Below are positions 17,241-25,921 of a stretch of 55,368 bases of DNA, one piece after another (position 1 is the stretch's first letter; each line of letters begins with the position of its first letter). The translations under genes and the position numbers were made by a program. The notes beneath the pieces were generated by a model. That model was not told where the DNA came from. It saw only the letters and a program-made list of their open reading frames with translations, and searched no databases. Source of the stretch: Pilimelia terevasa (GTDB lineage: Bacteria; Actinomycetota; Actinomycetes; Mycobacteriales; Micromonosporaceae); contig NZ_BMQC01000003.1 of the NCBI RefSeq assembly GCF_014647915.1, positions 347,800-403,167 on the forward strand, read 5' to 3'.

Positions 17241-17612
17241 ATGCGCACCGTTCTCAAGGCCGCCGCGGCGGCCCTCGCCACACTCGTTGCCGGCGCCGCC
17301 CTGCAGGTCACCACCACCGGCGCCGCCCAGGCGGAGTGGAAGGACTGCCCCGACCGCTACGTCTGCCTCTGGGGGGACGGCAACTACGCCGGCCGGTACC
17401 GCTTCCAGCCGGAGCACGACCTCTTCGTCTCGAACATCGGCCCGGCCATGAACGACCTGACCACGTCGATCTGGAACCGGACCGGGCGCAAGGTCTGCTT
17501 CTACAACGACATCAACTACCAGGGCCAGCTCCTCTGCCTGGACGGCGGCGGTTCGACCGCCAACGTCGGCGCGGGCGCCAACGACCGGATCAGCTCCTTC
17601 CAGCCGTTCTGA
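17241..17612 (+). CDS. secreted peptidase inhibitor I36 / beta-gamma crystallin-like protein
   Basis: The 123-aa precursor starts at ATG 17241, six bases after ggag; earlier in-frame ATGs lack such spacing. A signal peptide (VLKAAAAALATLVAGAALQV) ends near residue 32 at AQA. The mature part has two crystallin-like Greek-key halves, CPDRYVCLWGDGNYAGRYRF and CFYNDINYQGQLLCL, each with the Gly-Tyr/Phe corner and Cys pairs typical of SMPI-like I36 metalloprotease inhibitors. It probably acts outside the cell, and the subtilase or other secreted proteases nearby might be regulated in parallel. A terminator follows. Confidence 0.85.
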   Translation: MRTVLKAAAAALATLVAGAALQVTTTGAAQAEWKDCPDRYVCLWGDGNYAGRYRFQPEHDLFVSNIGPAMNDLTTSIWNRTGRKVCFYNDINYQGQLLCLDGGGSTANVGAGANDRISSFQPF

Positions 17613-17640
17613 CCGTTCGGTACCCGCCTGCGCGGCGCCG

Positions 17641-17674
17641 CCGGGTGGTCCTGCCACGGAGCAGGGCCACCCGG
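17641..17674 (+). terminator. 14-bp stem-loop after the I36-type gene
   Basis: Arms ccgggtggtcctgc (17641-17654) and gcagggccacccgg (17661-17674) pair with one T-G wobble around a 6-base loop. Confidence 0.6.
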
Positions 17675-17781
17675 CCGGGTCCCGGTACCCGACGCGCGCG
17701 GGGCGGTTGGCGCGGGTGCGGGTGCCTGATACGTTCGCCTGCACATCGCGTCGGCGGTGGTAGGGCGGAAGGGGCGCTGCG

Positions 17782-18807
17782 GTGGCGGAGTTCTACCTCG
17801 ACAACGGGCCGCAGACGTTCCGCGGCGACCCGGACGCCGGCTGGGATAACGGTGCCCGCTACGCCGCCCCCGGCGTGGACGTGCAGTCGCTGGACGAGTC
17901 CGCGGACTGGTTCCACGGCGTGAAGAACGCGCGCAGCCTCATCGTGCTGCGCGGCGGCCGCATCGCCTACGAGCGCTACTTCCACGGCAGCGGACCGCAG
18001 CAGAGCAACAACGTGCACTCCGCGTCCAAGAGCATCCTGCAGGCGGTCTACGGCATCGCCGTGGGGCGCGGCGACCTCCCCGGCTACGACATCCCCATCG
18101 GCCACTACCTGCCCGCCGCCGTCGCGGCCGGCGGCGCCAAGGCCGCCATCACGATCCGCCAGTTGCTGCTGATGCGCTCCGGCCTGCAGTGGTCGGAGGA
18201 CGAGACCGAGTACGCCATCGAGAACGAGGAGAACTGGATCGAGGCGATCCTCGGCCAGCCGCTGGCCGCCACGCCGGGCTCCCGTTTCCACTACAGCACC
18301 GGCGACACCCACCTGCTGTCGGCGGTCCTGCAGGCCGCCACGGGCGCCACGCTCGAACAGTACGCGTCGGCCCACCTGTTCACCCCGCTGGGAATCAGCC
18401 ACCAGGGGTGGGGCTGCGACCCGCAGGGCATCGCCTCCGGCGGCTGCAATCTCTTCCTGCCGGCCCGCGCGCTGGCCCGCTTCGGGGAGCTGTACCTGCG
18501 CAACGGCGTCTGGAACGGGCGGCAGCTCGTGCCCGCCGAGGCCGTCGCGTTCTCCCGCACCTACTCCGGGCACAAGGAGAGCGACCCGCGGTACCAGTAC
18601 GGCGCGCTGTGGTGGCTGGCCACCGTCCAGGGGCACCCGGTGCAGTTCGCGTGGGGCTGGGGCGGCCAGTACGTCGCCGTCGTTCCCAGTCTCGACCTGG
18701 TGTTCAGCTCCACCCAGGACACCACCGGCAAGCCGAAGAAGGTGGAGGCGCGCGAGCTGGACCTCCTCGCCTTCCTCGACGAGGACATCCTGCCCGCCGT
18801 CACGTGA
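17782..18807 (+). CDS. serine hydrolase, class C beta-lactamase / esterase family (S12)
   Basis: The 341-aa protein starts at GTG after ggaagggg. It carries the S12 catalytic SxxK as Ser80-Ala-Ser-Lys83 in VHSASKSIL, a YST tyrosine motif in FHYSTGDTH, and a WGWGGQY element in place of the KTG/HxG motif. There is no signal peptide, so the enzyme is probably cytosolic. That fits an esterase or peptidase rather than a beta-lactamase protecting the cell wall. Length and domain order agree with the 6-aminohexanoate-dimer-hydrolase/EstB group. Substrate unknown. Confidence 0.88.
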   Translation: MAEFYLDNGPQTFRGDPDAGWDNGARYAAPGVDVQSLDESADWFHGVKNARSLIVLRGGRIAYERYFHGSGPQQSNNVHSASKSILQAVYGIAVGRGDLPGYDIPIGHYLPAAVAAGGAKAAITIRQLLLMRSGLQWSEDETEYAIENEENWIEAILGQPLAATPGSRFHYSTGDTHLLSAVLQAATGATLEQYASAHLFTPLGISHQGWGCDPQGIASGGCNLFLPARALARFGELYLRNGVWNGRQLVPAEAVAFSRTYSGHKESDPRYQYGALWWLATVQGHPVQFAWGWGGQYVAVVPSLDLVFSSTQDTTGKPKKVEARELDLLAFLDEDILPAVT

Positions 18808-18815
18808 TCCGACGA

Positions 18816-18847
18816 CCGCCCCGCCGCCGGCCGGTCGGCCGGGGCGG
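18816..18847 (+). terminator. GC-rich hairpin after the serine hydrolase gene
   Basis: Arms ccgcccc (18816-18822) and ggggcgg (18841-18847) bracket a further self-complementary GC stretch, nine bases past the stop codon. Confidence 0.45.
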
Positions 18848-18856
18848 CGCCGCGCC

Positions 18857-19060
18857 GAGGAGGAGATTTCCGGGCTGTCGAGGGAGACGCCCACGGGCCT
18901 GGACCTGGCGGGGCTGCCGCGGCACACCCGGCTGCACCTCGGCGCGCGCGCCGTCGTGCGCGTCACGGGCCTGCGCAGTCCGTGCCGGCAGGTCAACGGC
19001 TTCCGGACGGGCCTACTTGAGGTCGTCGTCTCCCGCGCCGCCGACGAGGCCCGGCGACGG
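18857..19060 (+). pseudogene. MOSC-domain protein remnant
   Basis: Frame 18857 reads a run typical of small MOSC proteins: TPTGLDLAGLPRHTRLHLG, then VVRVTGLRSPCRQVNGF, then RTGLLEVVV. In the family the Cys of the LRxPC motif is conserved and binds sulfur or molybdenum-cofactor sulfur. There is no start codon or N-terminal half, and the conserved C-terminal part (usually ending in a GVM/V strand) is replaced by unrelated Arg-rich sequence. It is therefore a leftover of about 65 codons between the hydrolase and the DUF4360 gene. Confidence 0.7.
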
Positions 19061-19074
19061 GCGAGAAGGCTTGC

Positions 19075-19713
19075 TCAGCAGCGCTTCCAGCCCAGGTTGA
19101 CGATCATCGCGTCCATCGTCACCTCGCTCAGTGAGGCACGGTCGGCCTTGCTCGCATCGACCTGGATCCGCGAGTTGACGTTCAGCCCCCGGGCCTTTCC
19201 GCACTCGGACCAGTTCGGCGCCGCGGCCGTGTTGGCGTGGTGGTACGTGCCGGTGTACGGGCCGTCCGTCACGGTGGTGAACCCGTCGGTCTGGGTCATG
19301 CCGGCGAAGTAGTACGTGTCGTGGCGCCGGGTGCTGGCGGCCTGGTCGACGTCGGCGAAGCCGATGCCGTCCACCCCGGTCAGCGCGAAGGTCCAGCCCG
19401 GGGAGTAGGCCAACGTAAACCCGACCTGGCAGTTCCTGTTGGCTCTGGGCACCCAGACGCGGGGAGCGTTGTCCCTCGGGACCAGCCCGGCCTGGGTGTG
19501 GAAGCCGGAGAACTCCACGGTGAGCCGCCGACCCCCGTTCTCCAGGTGTACCAGCGGGTCGTCGCCCCTCGTGCAACCCGAGCCGTTGAAGGTGAGCCCC
19601 GTGATCTTCACCTTCGGTGAGTCGTCCGCCGCCGCGGCCCGGGCGGGCGACGCGGGTACCGCGAGCGCGAGGAGCACGGCCGTGCCGAGGGCGGTGTACC
19701 GGATCGCATTCAT
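19075..19713 (-). CDS. secreted DUF4360 family protein
   Basis: The 212-aa protein starts at ATG 19713, six bases after aaggagag; the frame stays open upstream, but that extension does not look like a signal peptide. Residues 1-30 form a Sec signal (YTALGTAVLLALAVPASPARA). The mature protein opens with VKITGLTFNGSGC and continues with LTVEFSGFHTQAG and NCQVGFTLAYSPGWTF. These are the conserved blocks of DUF4360, a family of small exported beta-rich proteins from fungi and actinobacteria with unknown role. Four Cys could form two disulfides. Confidence 0.85.
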   Translation of the reverse strand: MNAIRYTALGTAVLLALAVPASPARAAAADDSPKVKITGLTFNGSGCTRGDDPLVHLENGGRRLTVEFSGFHTQAGLVPRDNAPRVWVPRANRNCQVGFTLAYSPGWTFALTGVDGIGFADVDQAASTRRHDTYYFAGMTQTDGFTTVTDGPYTGTYHHANTAAAPNWSECGKARGLNVNSRIQVDASKADRASLSEVTMDAMIVNLGWKRC

Positions 19714-19785
19714 CGGTCTCTCCTTCGCCGATGTGGACACGACAGCGCGGCGCTGTCGTCGGGCAGGCACCTTGCCGGGAGCGCG

Positions 19786-20985
19786 CTACCAGGCGACCGG
19801 CAGGCGGAGCGGGCCGCGGACCAGGTTGTCCGTCCGCCAGCGAAGCTCGGCGTCGGGGACGGCCAGGCGCAGTCCCGGGAACTCCCGCAGCAGCGCCCCC
19901 AGGCCCACCTCCAGCTCCATGACGGCGAGCTGGGCGCCGAGGCAGTAGTGCGGGCCGAAGCCGAAGGTCAGGTGGGGGTTCGCGGCGCGGTCAAGGTCCA
20001 GCCGGTCGGCGTCGGCGAAGACGGCGGAGTCGAAGTTCGCCGCGCCCACGACCGGGAAGACGGTCTCGCCGGCGCGGACCACCGTGCCGGCCAGCTCCAC
20101 GTCCTCCACGGCCACCCGGGGCATCGTCTCCGGGCCGCCGATCGGCACGTACCGCAGCAGTTCGTGCACCGCGGTCGGCACCAGCTCGGGCCTGGTCGCC
20201 AGGTCCGCCCACTCCCCGCGGGTGAGCAGCGCGTGGACGTGGTTGGCGATGGCGGTGGCGGTCGTCTCGTGGCCGGCGACCAGGATCGTCACGCCGAGGG
20301 TGACGAGTTCGTGCTCGGTCAGCGGGGCGTCCTCCCCGGTGCCGGCCCGGATGATGTCCGAGAGCAGGTCGTCGCGGGGCTCGGCGCGGCGGGCGGCGAC
20401 GTGCTCCCGGAGGAACGCGTCCAGGTGGGCGGTGGCCTGGCCGACCTCCTCCGCGGAGGCCGCGCCGCCGCCGAACATCTTCTCGGAGAAGTCCCGGAAC
20501 AGGTGCCACTGGGCGAACGGCACCCCGAGCAGCTCGCAGATCACGGTCACCGGCAGCGGCGCGGAGAAGTGCTCCACCAGGTCGACGGGCGGGCCGGCGG
20601 ACCGCATCCCGCCGATCAGCTCCTCGACGATCTGGGTGGTGCGCGGCCGCAGGCGCTGGGCGGCCTTGCGGGAGAACGCTCCGGCGACCAGCCGGCGGAC
20701 GCGGCTGTGGTCCGGCGGGTCCATCGCCATGAGGTTGCCGGCCTGGGTGCGCCACTGGGTGGTCCGCGGAATGTCGGCGTCGACAGTGGCGGCCCGGCTG
20801 AACCGGGAGTCGCCGAGCACCGTCTTCACGTCCTCGTGCCGGCTCACCAGCCAGCCCTCGCCGCCGTACGGCAGTCGCGCCCGCTGGACCGGACACTGCG
20901 CGCGCAGCCGGTCGAACTCCGCCGGAACGCCGGGCCTGCCGTCGTCGGGGAACGGGTAGGCCAGCGCGTCGGCCGGGCCGCTCAT
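19786..20985 (-). CDS. cytochrome P450
   Basis: The 399-aa soluble P450 has the I-helix oxygen motif AGHETTATAI near residue 243, the K-helix ExxR as ELLR, and the heme loop FGFGPHYCLGAQLA, where Cys ligates iron, near residue 350. The start ATG has gggagtg six bases upstream. Bacterial P450s of this type (CYP105/107-like) hydroxylate secondary metabolites or xenobiotics with ferredoxin partners. No ferredoxin gene is adjacent, so electrons must come from elsewhere. A possible 79-codon frame upstream ends in an ATGA overlap with this start, but it lacks coding character. The substrate is unknown. Confidence 0.93.
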   Translation of the reverse strand: MSGPADALAYPFPDDGRPGVPAEFDRLRAQCPVQRARLPYGGEGWLVSRHEDVKTVLGDSRFSRAATVDADIPRTTQWRTQAGNLMAMDPPDHSRVRRLVAGAFSRKAAQRLRPRTTQIVEELIGGMRSAGPPVDLVEHFSAPLPVTVICELLGVPFAQWHLFRDFSEKMFGGGAASAEEVGQATAHLDAFLREHVAARRAEPRDDLLSDIIRAGTGEDAPLTEHELVTLGVTILVAGHETTATAIANHVHALLTRGEWADLATRPELVPTAVHELLRYVPIGGPETMPRVAVEDVELAGTVVRAGETVFPVVGAANFDSAVFADADRLDLDRAANPHLTFGFGPHYCLGAQLAVMELEVGLGALLREFPGLRLAVPDAELRWRTDNLVRGPLRLPVAW

Positions 20986-21302
20986 GCGGTCACTCCCGCC
21001 GCGCGGAGCAGGTCGCCCCGCCCTCCGGGCAGCGGCAGCGCTCCGGGGACGGCGCGGGCGGCGGAGGTTTCCCGGCCGGCCACGCGGATCGACCCCGGCG
21101 GTCGCGGGCGGAGCGGGCAGGTAGCGGACGTCGAGTCACCTGAGTAGACCACGCACCCATTGTCCACACGGTTGCCCCGTACGTCGATGCCTGGAGCCGG
21201 ACCGGCCCGCCCCGCCGGCACCGCCGGCCGCGGGGGCTGGCCGGCGCCCGCACCCCGGCGCGCCGCGGCGGGACCCGGCCCGGGACGTCCCCCGTACCGG
21301 CA
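20986..21302. other. intergenic region upstream of the P450 gene
   Basis: No gene is supported. On the minus strand a frame of about 79 codons reaches the P450 start, but its composition and lack of ribosome site argue against it. A lower-GC patch near 21140-21170 (minus strand tggacaatgggtgcg, then tactca) may hold the P450 promoter; element spacing is poor. Confidence 0.3.
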
Positions 21303-22526
21303 TCAGGCTCTCGGCCTGTCGCACTCCCGGACCATCCGGTCGGGGGTCGGCGCCGCAGTGTCGTCGACGGCCGCGCGCGGCCGGGCGTCCGACACGGTCT
21401 GCCCGGCCAGGTCCGCCAGGACGGCGTGGAGGTCGCCGGTCCCGCGGTGGACGTGGCGCTGGCGCGCCGCCCCCGTGCCCTCCCGGCACAGCCGGGCCAG
21501 GCCGCTGACCGTCCGGTCGAGGTCACCGTGGCGGTCCAGGGCGGGCGCGACCGTCAGCAGCAGCTCGTCGACCAGGTCCCAGGCCGGTCGCGGCACGCCG
21601 TGCCGGAGGTCGACCAGCGTTCCGGCCATTCCCTCGTGCGCCGCGTGCCAGTGGGCCGCGGCCACCAGGCAGTCGCGGGTGCGCGGCGCGGCCCGGCCGG
21701 CGCGGATGTCGCCGAGGACGGTGGCCACGAGCGCCCGGACCAGCGCGGCGACCACCACCGTGTCCGCCGCGGTCGGGCAGACGTCGCCGACGCGGACCTC
21801 CACGGTCGGGTACCGCGGCGACGGGCGGGCGTACCAGTAGACCATCGACGGATCCAGGATCACCCCCGAGGTGATCATGGCGGCGACCGTGTCGTCGTAG
21901 TCGGCCGCCGAGGCGAAGACCGGGGTCGGCCCCGCGCTCGGCCACCGGTCGAGCTGTACGGAGCGCCAGCTCGCGTAGCCGGTGTCGCGGCCCGCGTACA
22001 GCGGCGAGTTCGCCGTCAGGGCCTGGACGACCGGCAGCCAGTCGCGCAGGTGGTGGCAGACCCGGACGGCCAGGTCGCGGTCGGGGACGCCCACGTGGAC
22101 GTGGCAGCCGCAGACCGCCGGGTCGGACGCGACCGCCCCGTACCGCCGCGCTATCGCCCGGTACCGCGGCTGGTCGGGCACCGACCGGTCCGGCTCCGCG
22201 ACCGGCGTGGCACCCACCGCCACCAGCCGCGCGCCGGCCTCGGCCGCGACCGCCGCCGCGGCCCGGCGCAGCCCGCCGAGCTGGCCGTGCAGGTCCGACA
22301 GGTCGGTACAGACGAGGCTCACCAGCTCCACCATGCTGCGCCGGAACTCCAGCCGGCTCTGTGCCCGCAGGCGGGCGGGGAGCGCGGCGACGACCGCGTC
22401 GGCGACCGGCAGATTCTCGCCGGTACCGAGGTCCAGCAGCAGGAACTCCTCCTCCACGCCCAGGGTCAACACGTCCGCGGCGGCGGCGCGGTCGGCCACG
22501 GCCGCCGAACCAGAGTCGATGTGCAT
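21303..22526 (-). CDS. carboxylate-amine ligase, glutamate-cysteine ligase 2 (YbdK) family
   Basis: The 407-aa protein shows the family opening LGVEEEFLLLD near residue 22, the CGCHVHVGV metal/substrate block near residue 140, NSPLYAG, and EVRVGDVCPTAADT. YbdK-type enzymes join the gamma-carboxylate of glutamate to an amine (weak gamma-glutamylcysteine ligase activity) using ATP and Mg. In actinomycetes they are often peripheral to mycothiol or ergothioneine metabolism, but the true substrate is not shown here. The gene begins 43 bases after the stop of the M20 peptidase gene on the same strand, so they probably form an operon. Confidence 0.9.
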   Translation of the reverse strand: MHIDSGSAAVADRAAAADVLTLGVEEEFLLLDLGTGENLPVADAVVAALPARLRAQSRLEFRRSMVELVSLVCTDLSDLHGQLGGLRRAAAAVAAEAGARLVAVGATPVAEPDRSVPDQPRYRAIARRYGAVASDPAVCGCHVHVGVPDRDLAVRVCHHLRDWLPVVQALTANSPLYAGRDTGYASWRSVQLDRWPSAGPTPVFASAADYDDTVAAMITSGVILDPSMVYWYARPSPRYPTVEVRVGDVCPTAADTVVVAALVRALVATVLGDIRAGRAAPRTRDCLVAAAHWHAAHEGMAGTLVDLRHGVPRPAWDLVDELLLTVAPALDRHGDLDRTVSGLARLCREGTGAARQRHVHRGTGDLHAVLADLAGQTVSDARPRAAVDDTAAPTPDRMVRECDRPRA

Positions 22527-22569
22527 GGGCGGACGCCGATCGTCTGGGCGGCGCGACGCCGCCGGGCCA

Positions 22570-23970
22570 CTAGCTGTCTGAACGGAGCGGGGCGCAGCGG
22601 GCGAGCCGGTCCCAGAAGCCGGCCAGCGTCGCCGCGCCGTCGGTCAGCGCCTGGACGGACGCCCGTTCGTCGCCGTCGTGCCACCGGTCCTCGGGTAGGC
22701 CGGTGCCGAAGAACAGCACCGGTGCGTCCAGGACGCGGGACAGCAGCTCGGCCGGGCCGCCGCCGGCGTTGCCCATGCGGCCGGCCGGGCGGCCGGAGCA
22801 CTCGGCCATCGCCGCGGCGAGCGCCTCCACCGCGGGGTGCGGCTCGGGGGTCCGGTACGGCTCCTGCGCGGTGCCCTCGGCCACGGTGAGCCGGTACCCC
22901 ACCCGGTCGCCGACGGTGCCGGCCGCCCAGCGGCGTAGCTGGCCGGCCACGGTGGCGGCCTTCTGGTCCGGCACGGTACGGATGCTGATCCTGGCCGCGG
23001 CGACGGCCGGGATCGTGGAGCGGGAGGCGCCCGCGGGGTCCCCGGCGGCCAGGCTCAGCACCTCCACCGCGGGCCTGGCCCACAGCCGCTCCAGGACGGT
23101 GTACCCCTGCTCTCCGCCGATGCTGCGGGTCTCCGACCGCGCCAGCCAGTCCTCGTCGCTGTACGGCAGGGCGGCCAGCTCCGCCCGGCGGCGCGGCGAC
23201 GGGGCGGCCACGTCGTCGTAGAAGCCGGGTACGGCGACCCGTCCCCGGTCGTCGTGCAGCCCGGCGACCAGGCCGGCGAGGGCGGCGGCGGCGTTGGGGG
23301 CCGGGCCGGAGACCGCGCCGCTGTGGACGTCGCGCAGCGGGCCGTACACCTCCAGCTCGGCGTTCATGGTCCCGCGCATACTCGTGCAGACCGCGGGGTG
23401 GTCGGCCCGCCACATCAGCGTGTCGGAGAAGACCACGAGGTCCGCGCCGACCTCCCCGCGGTACCGGCGCAGCAGGTCGGCCAGGTGCGCCGAACCGGTC
23501 TCCTCCTCGCCCTCCACCAGGAGCTTCAGATTGACCGCCGGCGCGTCCCGGCCCGTGGCGGCCAGGTGCGCCCGGATGCCCCAGAGGTGGCTGACGACCT
23601 GGCCCTTGGCGTCCGAGGCGCCGCGGCCGTACACCCGGCCGTCGCGGACCGCCGGGTCGAACGGCGCCGTCTCCGCCCACAGCTCGTCCTGGGCCGCGCG
23701 CACGTCGTGGTGGCTGTAGACGAGCACCGTGGGCGCGCCGGGCGCGGCGCACCACCGCCCGTACACCGCGGGCGCGCCGCCGGCGTCCCACACCTCGACG
23801 ACCGGGAAACCGGTCTCCCGCAGGGCTCCCGCCAGCCAGTGCGCCGAGCGGGTCAGCTCCGGCGCGCACCCGTCGACGCCGGCCACCGAACGCAGCCGGA
23901 CCCAACCGAGGAGCTGCTCGACGAGCCTGCCGCGGTGCGACTCCAGATAGTCGTGAACGTCAACGGGCAC
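22570..23970 (-). CDS. M20 family metallo-dipeptidase
   Basis: I start this 466-aa protein at GTG 23970, close behind ggaggt, where the sequence VDVHDYLESHRGRLVEQLL matches the family N-terminus; upstream codons are unlikely. Zinc ligands expected for dinuclear M20 enzymes are visible: His in VYSHHDVRAA, the bridging Asp in GASDAKGQV, and the catalytic Glu pair in VEGEEETGSAHL. A final His lies in the C-terminal lobe. It should hydrolyse dipeptides or N-acyl amino acids in the cytosol. Its partner gene downstream encodes a YbdK ligase, so the pair may make and break gamma-glutamyl or similar amides (inference). Confidence 0.9.
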   Translation of the reverse strand: MPVDVHDYLESHRGRLVEQLLGWVRLRSVAGVDGCAPELTRSAHWLAGALRETGFPVVEVWDAGGAPAVYGRWCAAPGAPTVLVYSHHDVRAAQDELWAETAPFDPAVRDGRVYGRGASDAKGQVVSHLWGIRAHLAATGRDAPAVNLKLLVEGEEETGSAHLADLLRRYRGEVGADLVVFSDTLMWRADHPAVCTSMRGTMNAELEVYGPLRDVHSGAVSGPAPNAAAALAGLVAGLHDDRGRVAVPGFYDDVAAPSPRRRAELAALPYSDEDWLARSETRSIGGEQGYTVLERLWARPAVEVLSLAAGDPAGASRSTIPAVAAARISIRTVPDQKAATVAGQLRRWAAGTVGDRVGYRLTVAEGTAQEPYRTPEPHPAVEALAAAMAECSGRPAGRMGNAGGGPAELLSRVLDAPVLFFGTGLPEDRWHDGDERASVQALTDGAATLAGFWDRLARCAPLRSDS

Positions 23971-24257
23971 CCGCACCTCCGCTGTCTCCGACCGACCACC
24001 GGGTGAGCGCGTCGACACCGCGGCGCGACGCCCGGGATAGCCCACTTCGTCCTGTCGTACGGCGACTCCGTCCTGCCGTCCGGTAGCGGAGCGCGCGCCC
24101 GGTGGTGCCGGGCGGCAGGTCAGCTTCGAGTACCCGCCCCGGGCGGGGGTCAACCTGGCGCGCGCGACCGATCGGGTTTGCCCGCCGCATCGGGCGGCCC
24201 ACCCCGGATCCGCGGCACCCTCGTTTCCGCCGGCCGAGCGAGGGTAGGACTGTCGCC

Positions 24258-24467
24258 ATGGGTGACGCGCACGAGACCGCGAACGGACCGATCGACGCAC
24301 TGCTCGACAGCATCTTCGCCGGTCAGGAGCGGCTGAGCCGCGCCGACATCTACCAGCACGCCGTCGCCGCGGACCTGCCGGCGGACGCCCTGGTGCGGCT
24401 CGACCAGCTCCCCGAAGGCGAGTACACGGTGGACGAGGCGGGCGAGGCGCTCACGGCGCGGCGGTGA
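24258..24467 (+). CDS. small protein, DUF2795-like
   Basis: The 69-aa acidic protein starts at ATG 24258. Upstream codons in the same open frame look non-coding. It consists of LLDSIFAGQERLSRADIYQHAV and DLPADALVRLDQLPEGEYTVDEAG, a pattern shared with short actinobacterial DUF2795-type proteins, in which a helix pair precedes a Leu-Pro-x-Gly/Arg-Glu-Tyr turn. The function of the family is not known to me. It stands alone upstream of the amidase gene by 52 bases and could be co-transcribed. Confidence 0.7.
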   Translation: MGDAHETANGPIDALLDSIFAGQERLSRADIYQHAVAADLPADALVRLDQLPEGEYTVDEAGEALTARR

Positions 24468-24519
24468 GGCGGCCGGCCGCCGGTGGACTCCGCGCGTTCC
24501 GGGCGGGGATGCTGGGGGC

Positions 24520-25305
24520 ATGAGCGACCCGATGAGGATCACCGTCTGCCAGCTCGACGCCCGCGGCGGGCGGCGCGACGCGGCGCTGGCGGCGCTGGCC
24601 GACCACGTTGCCCAGGCCCGCTCCGACCTGGTGGTGCTGCCGGAGATGCCGTTCTCCGACTGGCTGGCCGCCGGCCCGGTGCCGGACCGGGCGCGGTGGG
24701 AGCGCAGCGTCGCCGCGCACAGGGCCGGCGTCGCGCGGCTCGGGGAGCTGGGCGCCCCCGCGGTCGTCGCGTCGCGGCCGATCGTCGAGGCGACCGGCGC
24801 GCGACGCAACCAGGCGTTCGTGTGGACGGAGCCGACCGGGGCCGTCCGCGTCCGGGACAAGTACTACCTGCCCGACGAGGAGGGCTTCTGGGAGGCGTCC
24901 TGGTACGAGCGGGGCGAGCCGACGTTCGACACCTGCCGGGTCGGCGACGCCCGCGCGGGCGTGCTGCTGTGTACGGACCTGTGGTTCCTCGAATGGTCGC
25001 GGCACTACGCCCGCAGCGGCGCCGAGCTGCTGTGCGTACCCCGCGCGACGCCGGTCGCGTCGCAGGCCAAGTGGGTGGCCGGCGGGCAGGCCGCCGCCGT
25101 CTGCGCGGGCGCCTTCTGCGCCTCGTCGAACCAGTGGGTTCCGTCCGGGTCGGGCCTGGACCGCGGGGGACCCGGCTGGGTGGTCGACCCGGACGGCGCG
25201 GTGCTCGCCACCACCAGCGCCGACGAGCCGTTCGTCACCGTCGAGGTCGACCTGGCGGCGGCGCGTGCGGCGAAGGCGACCTATCCGCGGTACGTGCGCG
25301 AGTGA
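24520..25305 (+). CDS. carbon-nitrogen hydrolase (nitrilase superfamily)
   Basis: The 261-aa enzyme has the superfamily triad: Glu42 in VLPEMPFSD, Lys114 in RDKYYLPDEEG and Cys151 in LLCTDLWF. The full-length single domain ends with a typical EVDLAAARAAK strand and helix. Members hydrolyse amides or nitriles, and this length and the LPDEEGFWE loop resemble amidases acting on small N-acyl or carbamoyl compounds. Its 3-prime end overlaps that of a convergent DUF4760 gene by 71 bases. The substrate cannot be deduced from context. Confidence 0.9.
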   Translation: MSDPMRITVCQLDARGGRRDAALAALADHVAQARSDLVVLPEMPFSDWLAAGPVPDRARWERSVAAHRAGVARLGELGAPAVVASRPIVEATGARRNQAFVWTEPTGAVRVRDKYYLPDEEGFWEASWYERGEPTFDTCRVGDARAGVLLCTDLWFLEWSRHYARSGAELLCVPRATPVASQAKWVAGGQAAAVCAGAFCASSNQWVPSGSGLDRGGPGWVVDPDGAVLATTSADEPFVTVEVDLAAARAAKATYPRYVRE

Positions 25306-25873
25306 GGCGCCCCGCTTCGGCCAGGTGAGCGCTGCGCCAGCGGTCGGACTCGGTCCAGACCCACCCCGGGTCGACCCGCTGGGTGCGCAGGTCGACGGGC
25401 GGGCGGGCGATGCAGAGCGCGGCCAGGTGCTCGAAGTAGACCTGATAGTAGGGGTCGCCGCGCAGCGCGCGTTCGTGCCGGACGTAGGGCGCGAGGCGGT
25501 ACCACGACTTGGTGACGGTGCGGCTCATGAAGCTGCGGACCACCGCGCTGTCGATGACTCCCTGATGAGCCATCAGCCCGACGTTGTTGAGGAATCCGGC
25601 GACGATGGTGAAGTGCTGCCACGCCTCGTCGGGAAGGTCGCGGGTACCGGTCGCCTCCGGCGGTTCGCCGGTCCAGAGGTCGTCGAGGGCGTGGACGTGC
25701 CGGCGGAACTCCACCGAGCGGAACTCCTGGAACATGTCCACCACGATCGGCAGCGAGTTGTGGTGGCGCAGCATCCGCAACTGCTTGAGCGCCACCACCG
25801 CCGACACCACGAGCGCCAGGAATGAGACCATCATGGACAACAACGCGATCAGGTTGTCGGGTTTCACTCGCAC
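25235..25873 (-). CDS. DUF4760-like membrane-anchored protein
   Basis: The 212-aa protein has one N-terminal transmembrane helix (LIALLSMMVSFLALVVSAVVAL) and a basic turn. A helical cytoplasmic domain follows with FRSVEFRRHVHALDDLW, FTIVAGFLNNVGLMAHQGVI and YVRHERALRGDPYYQVYFEHLA, the pattern of DUF4760 proteins of unknown function. The start is GTG 25873 or GTG 25867, and the latter is better spaced from ggatagg. The Pro/Arg-rich tail beyond residue about 190 overlaps the amidase gene on the other strand and may be non-conserved. Confidence 0.75.
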   Translation of the reverse strand: MRVKPDNLIALLSMMVSFLALVVSAVVALKQLRMLRHHNSLPIVVDMFQEFRSVEFRRHVHALDDLWTGEPPEATGTRDLPDEAWQHFTIVAGFLNNVGLMAHQGVIDSAVVRSFMSRTVTKSWYRLAPYVRHERALRGDPYYQVYFEHLAALCIARPPVDLRTQRVDPGWVWTESDRWRSAHLAEAGRLTRARTADRSPSPHAPPPGRPRR

Positions 25874-25908
25874 CTATCCGGGAGCACGCGGCTGATATTC
25901 GTGGCGCC

Positions 25909-25921
25909 TGCCATAATGGCA
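25909..25921. promoter_or_regulatory. palindrome upstream of the DUF4760 gene
   Basis: TGCCA-TAA-TGGCA is an exact inverted repeat 36 bases upstream of the gene start in a locally AT-richer stretch. It may be an operator or overlap the promoter. Confidence 0.3.

Noticed and set aside
18956-19312. 119-codon plus-strand frame as an intact gene
   Set aside because: Only its first 35 residues match the MOSC family. The remainder is antisense to the DUF4360 gene, so it is treated as a remnant.
20982-21221. 79-codon frame with an ATGA overlap at the P450 start
   Set aside because: Amino-acid composition and lack of ribosome site suggest an untranslated leader; the overlap alone is weak evidence.
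19786-24467. P450, ligase and peptidase genes as one biosynthetic cluster
   Set aside because: Spacing and a 317-base gap separate the P450 from the ligase-peptidase pair, and no core scaffold enzyme is present.
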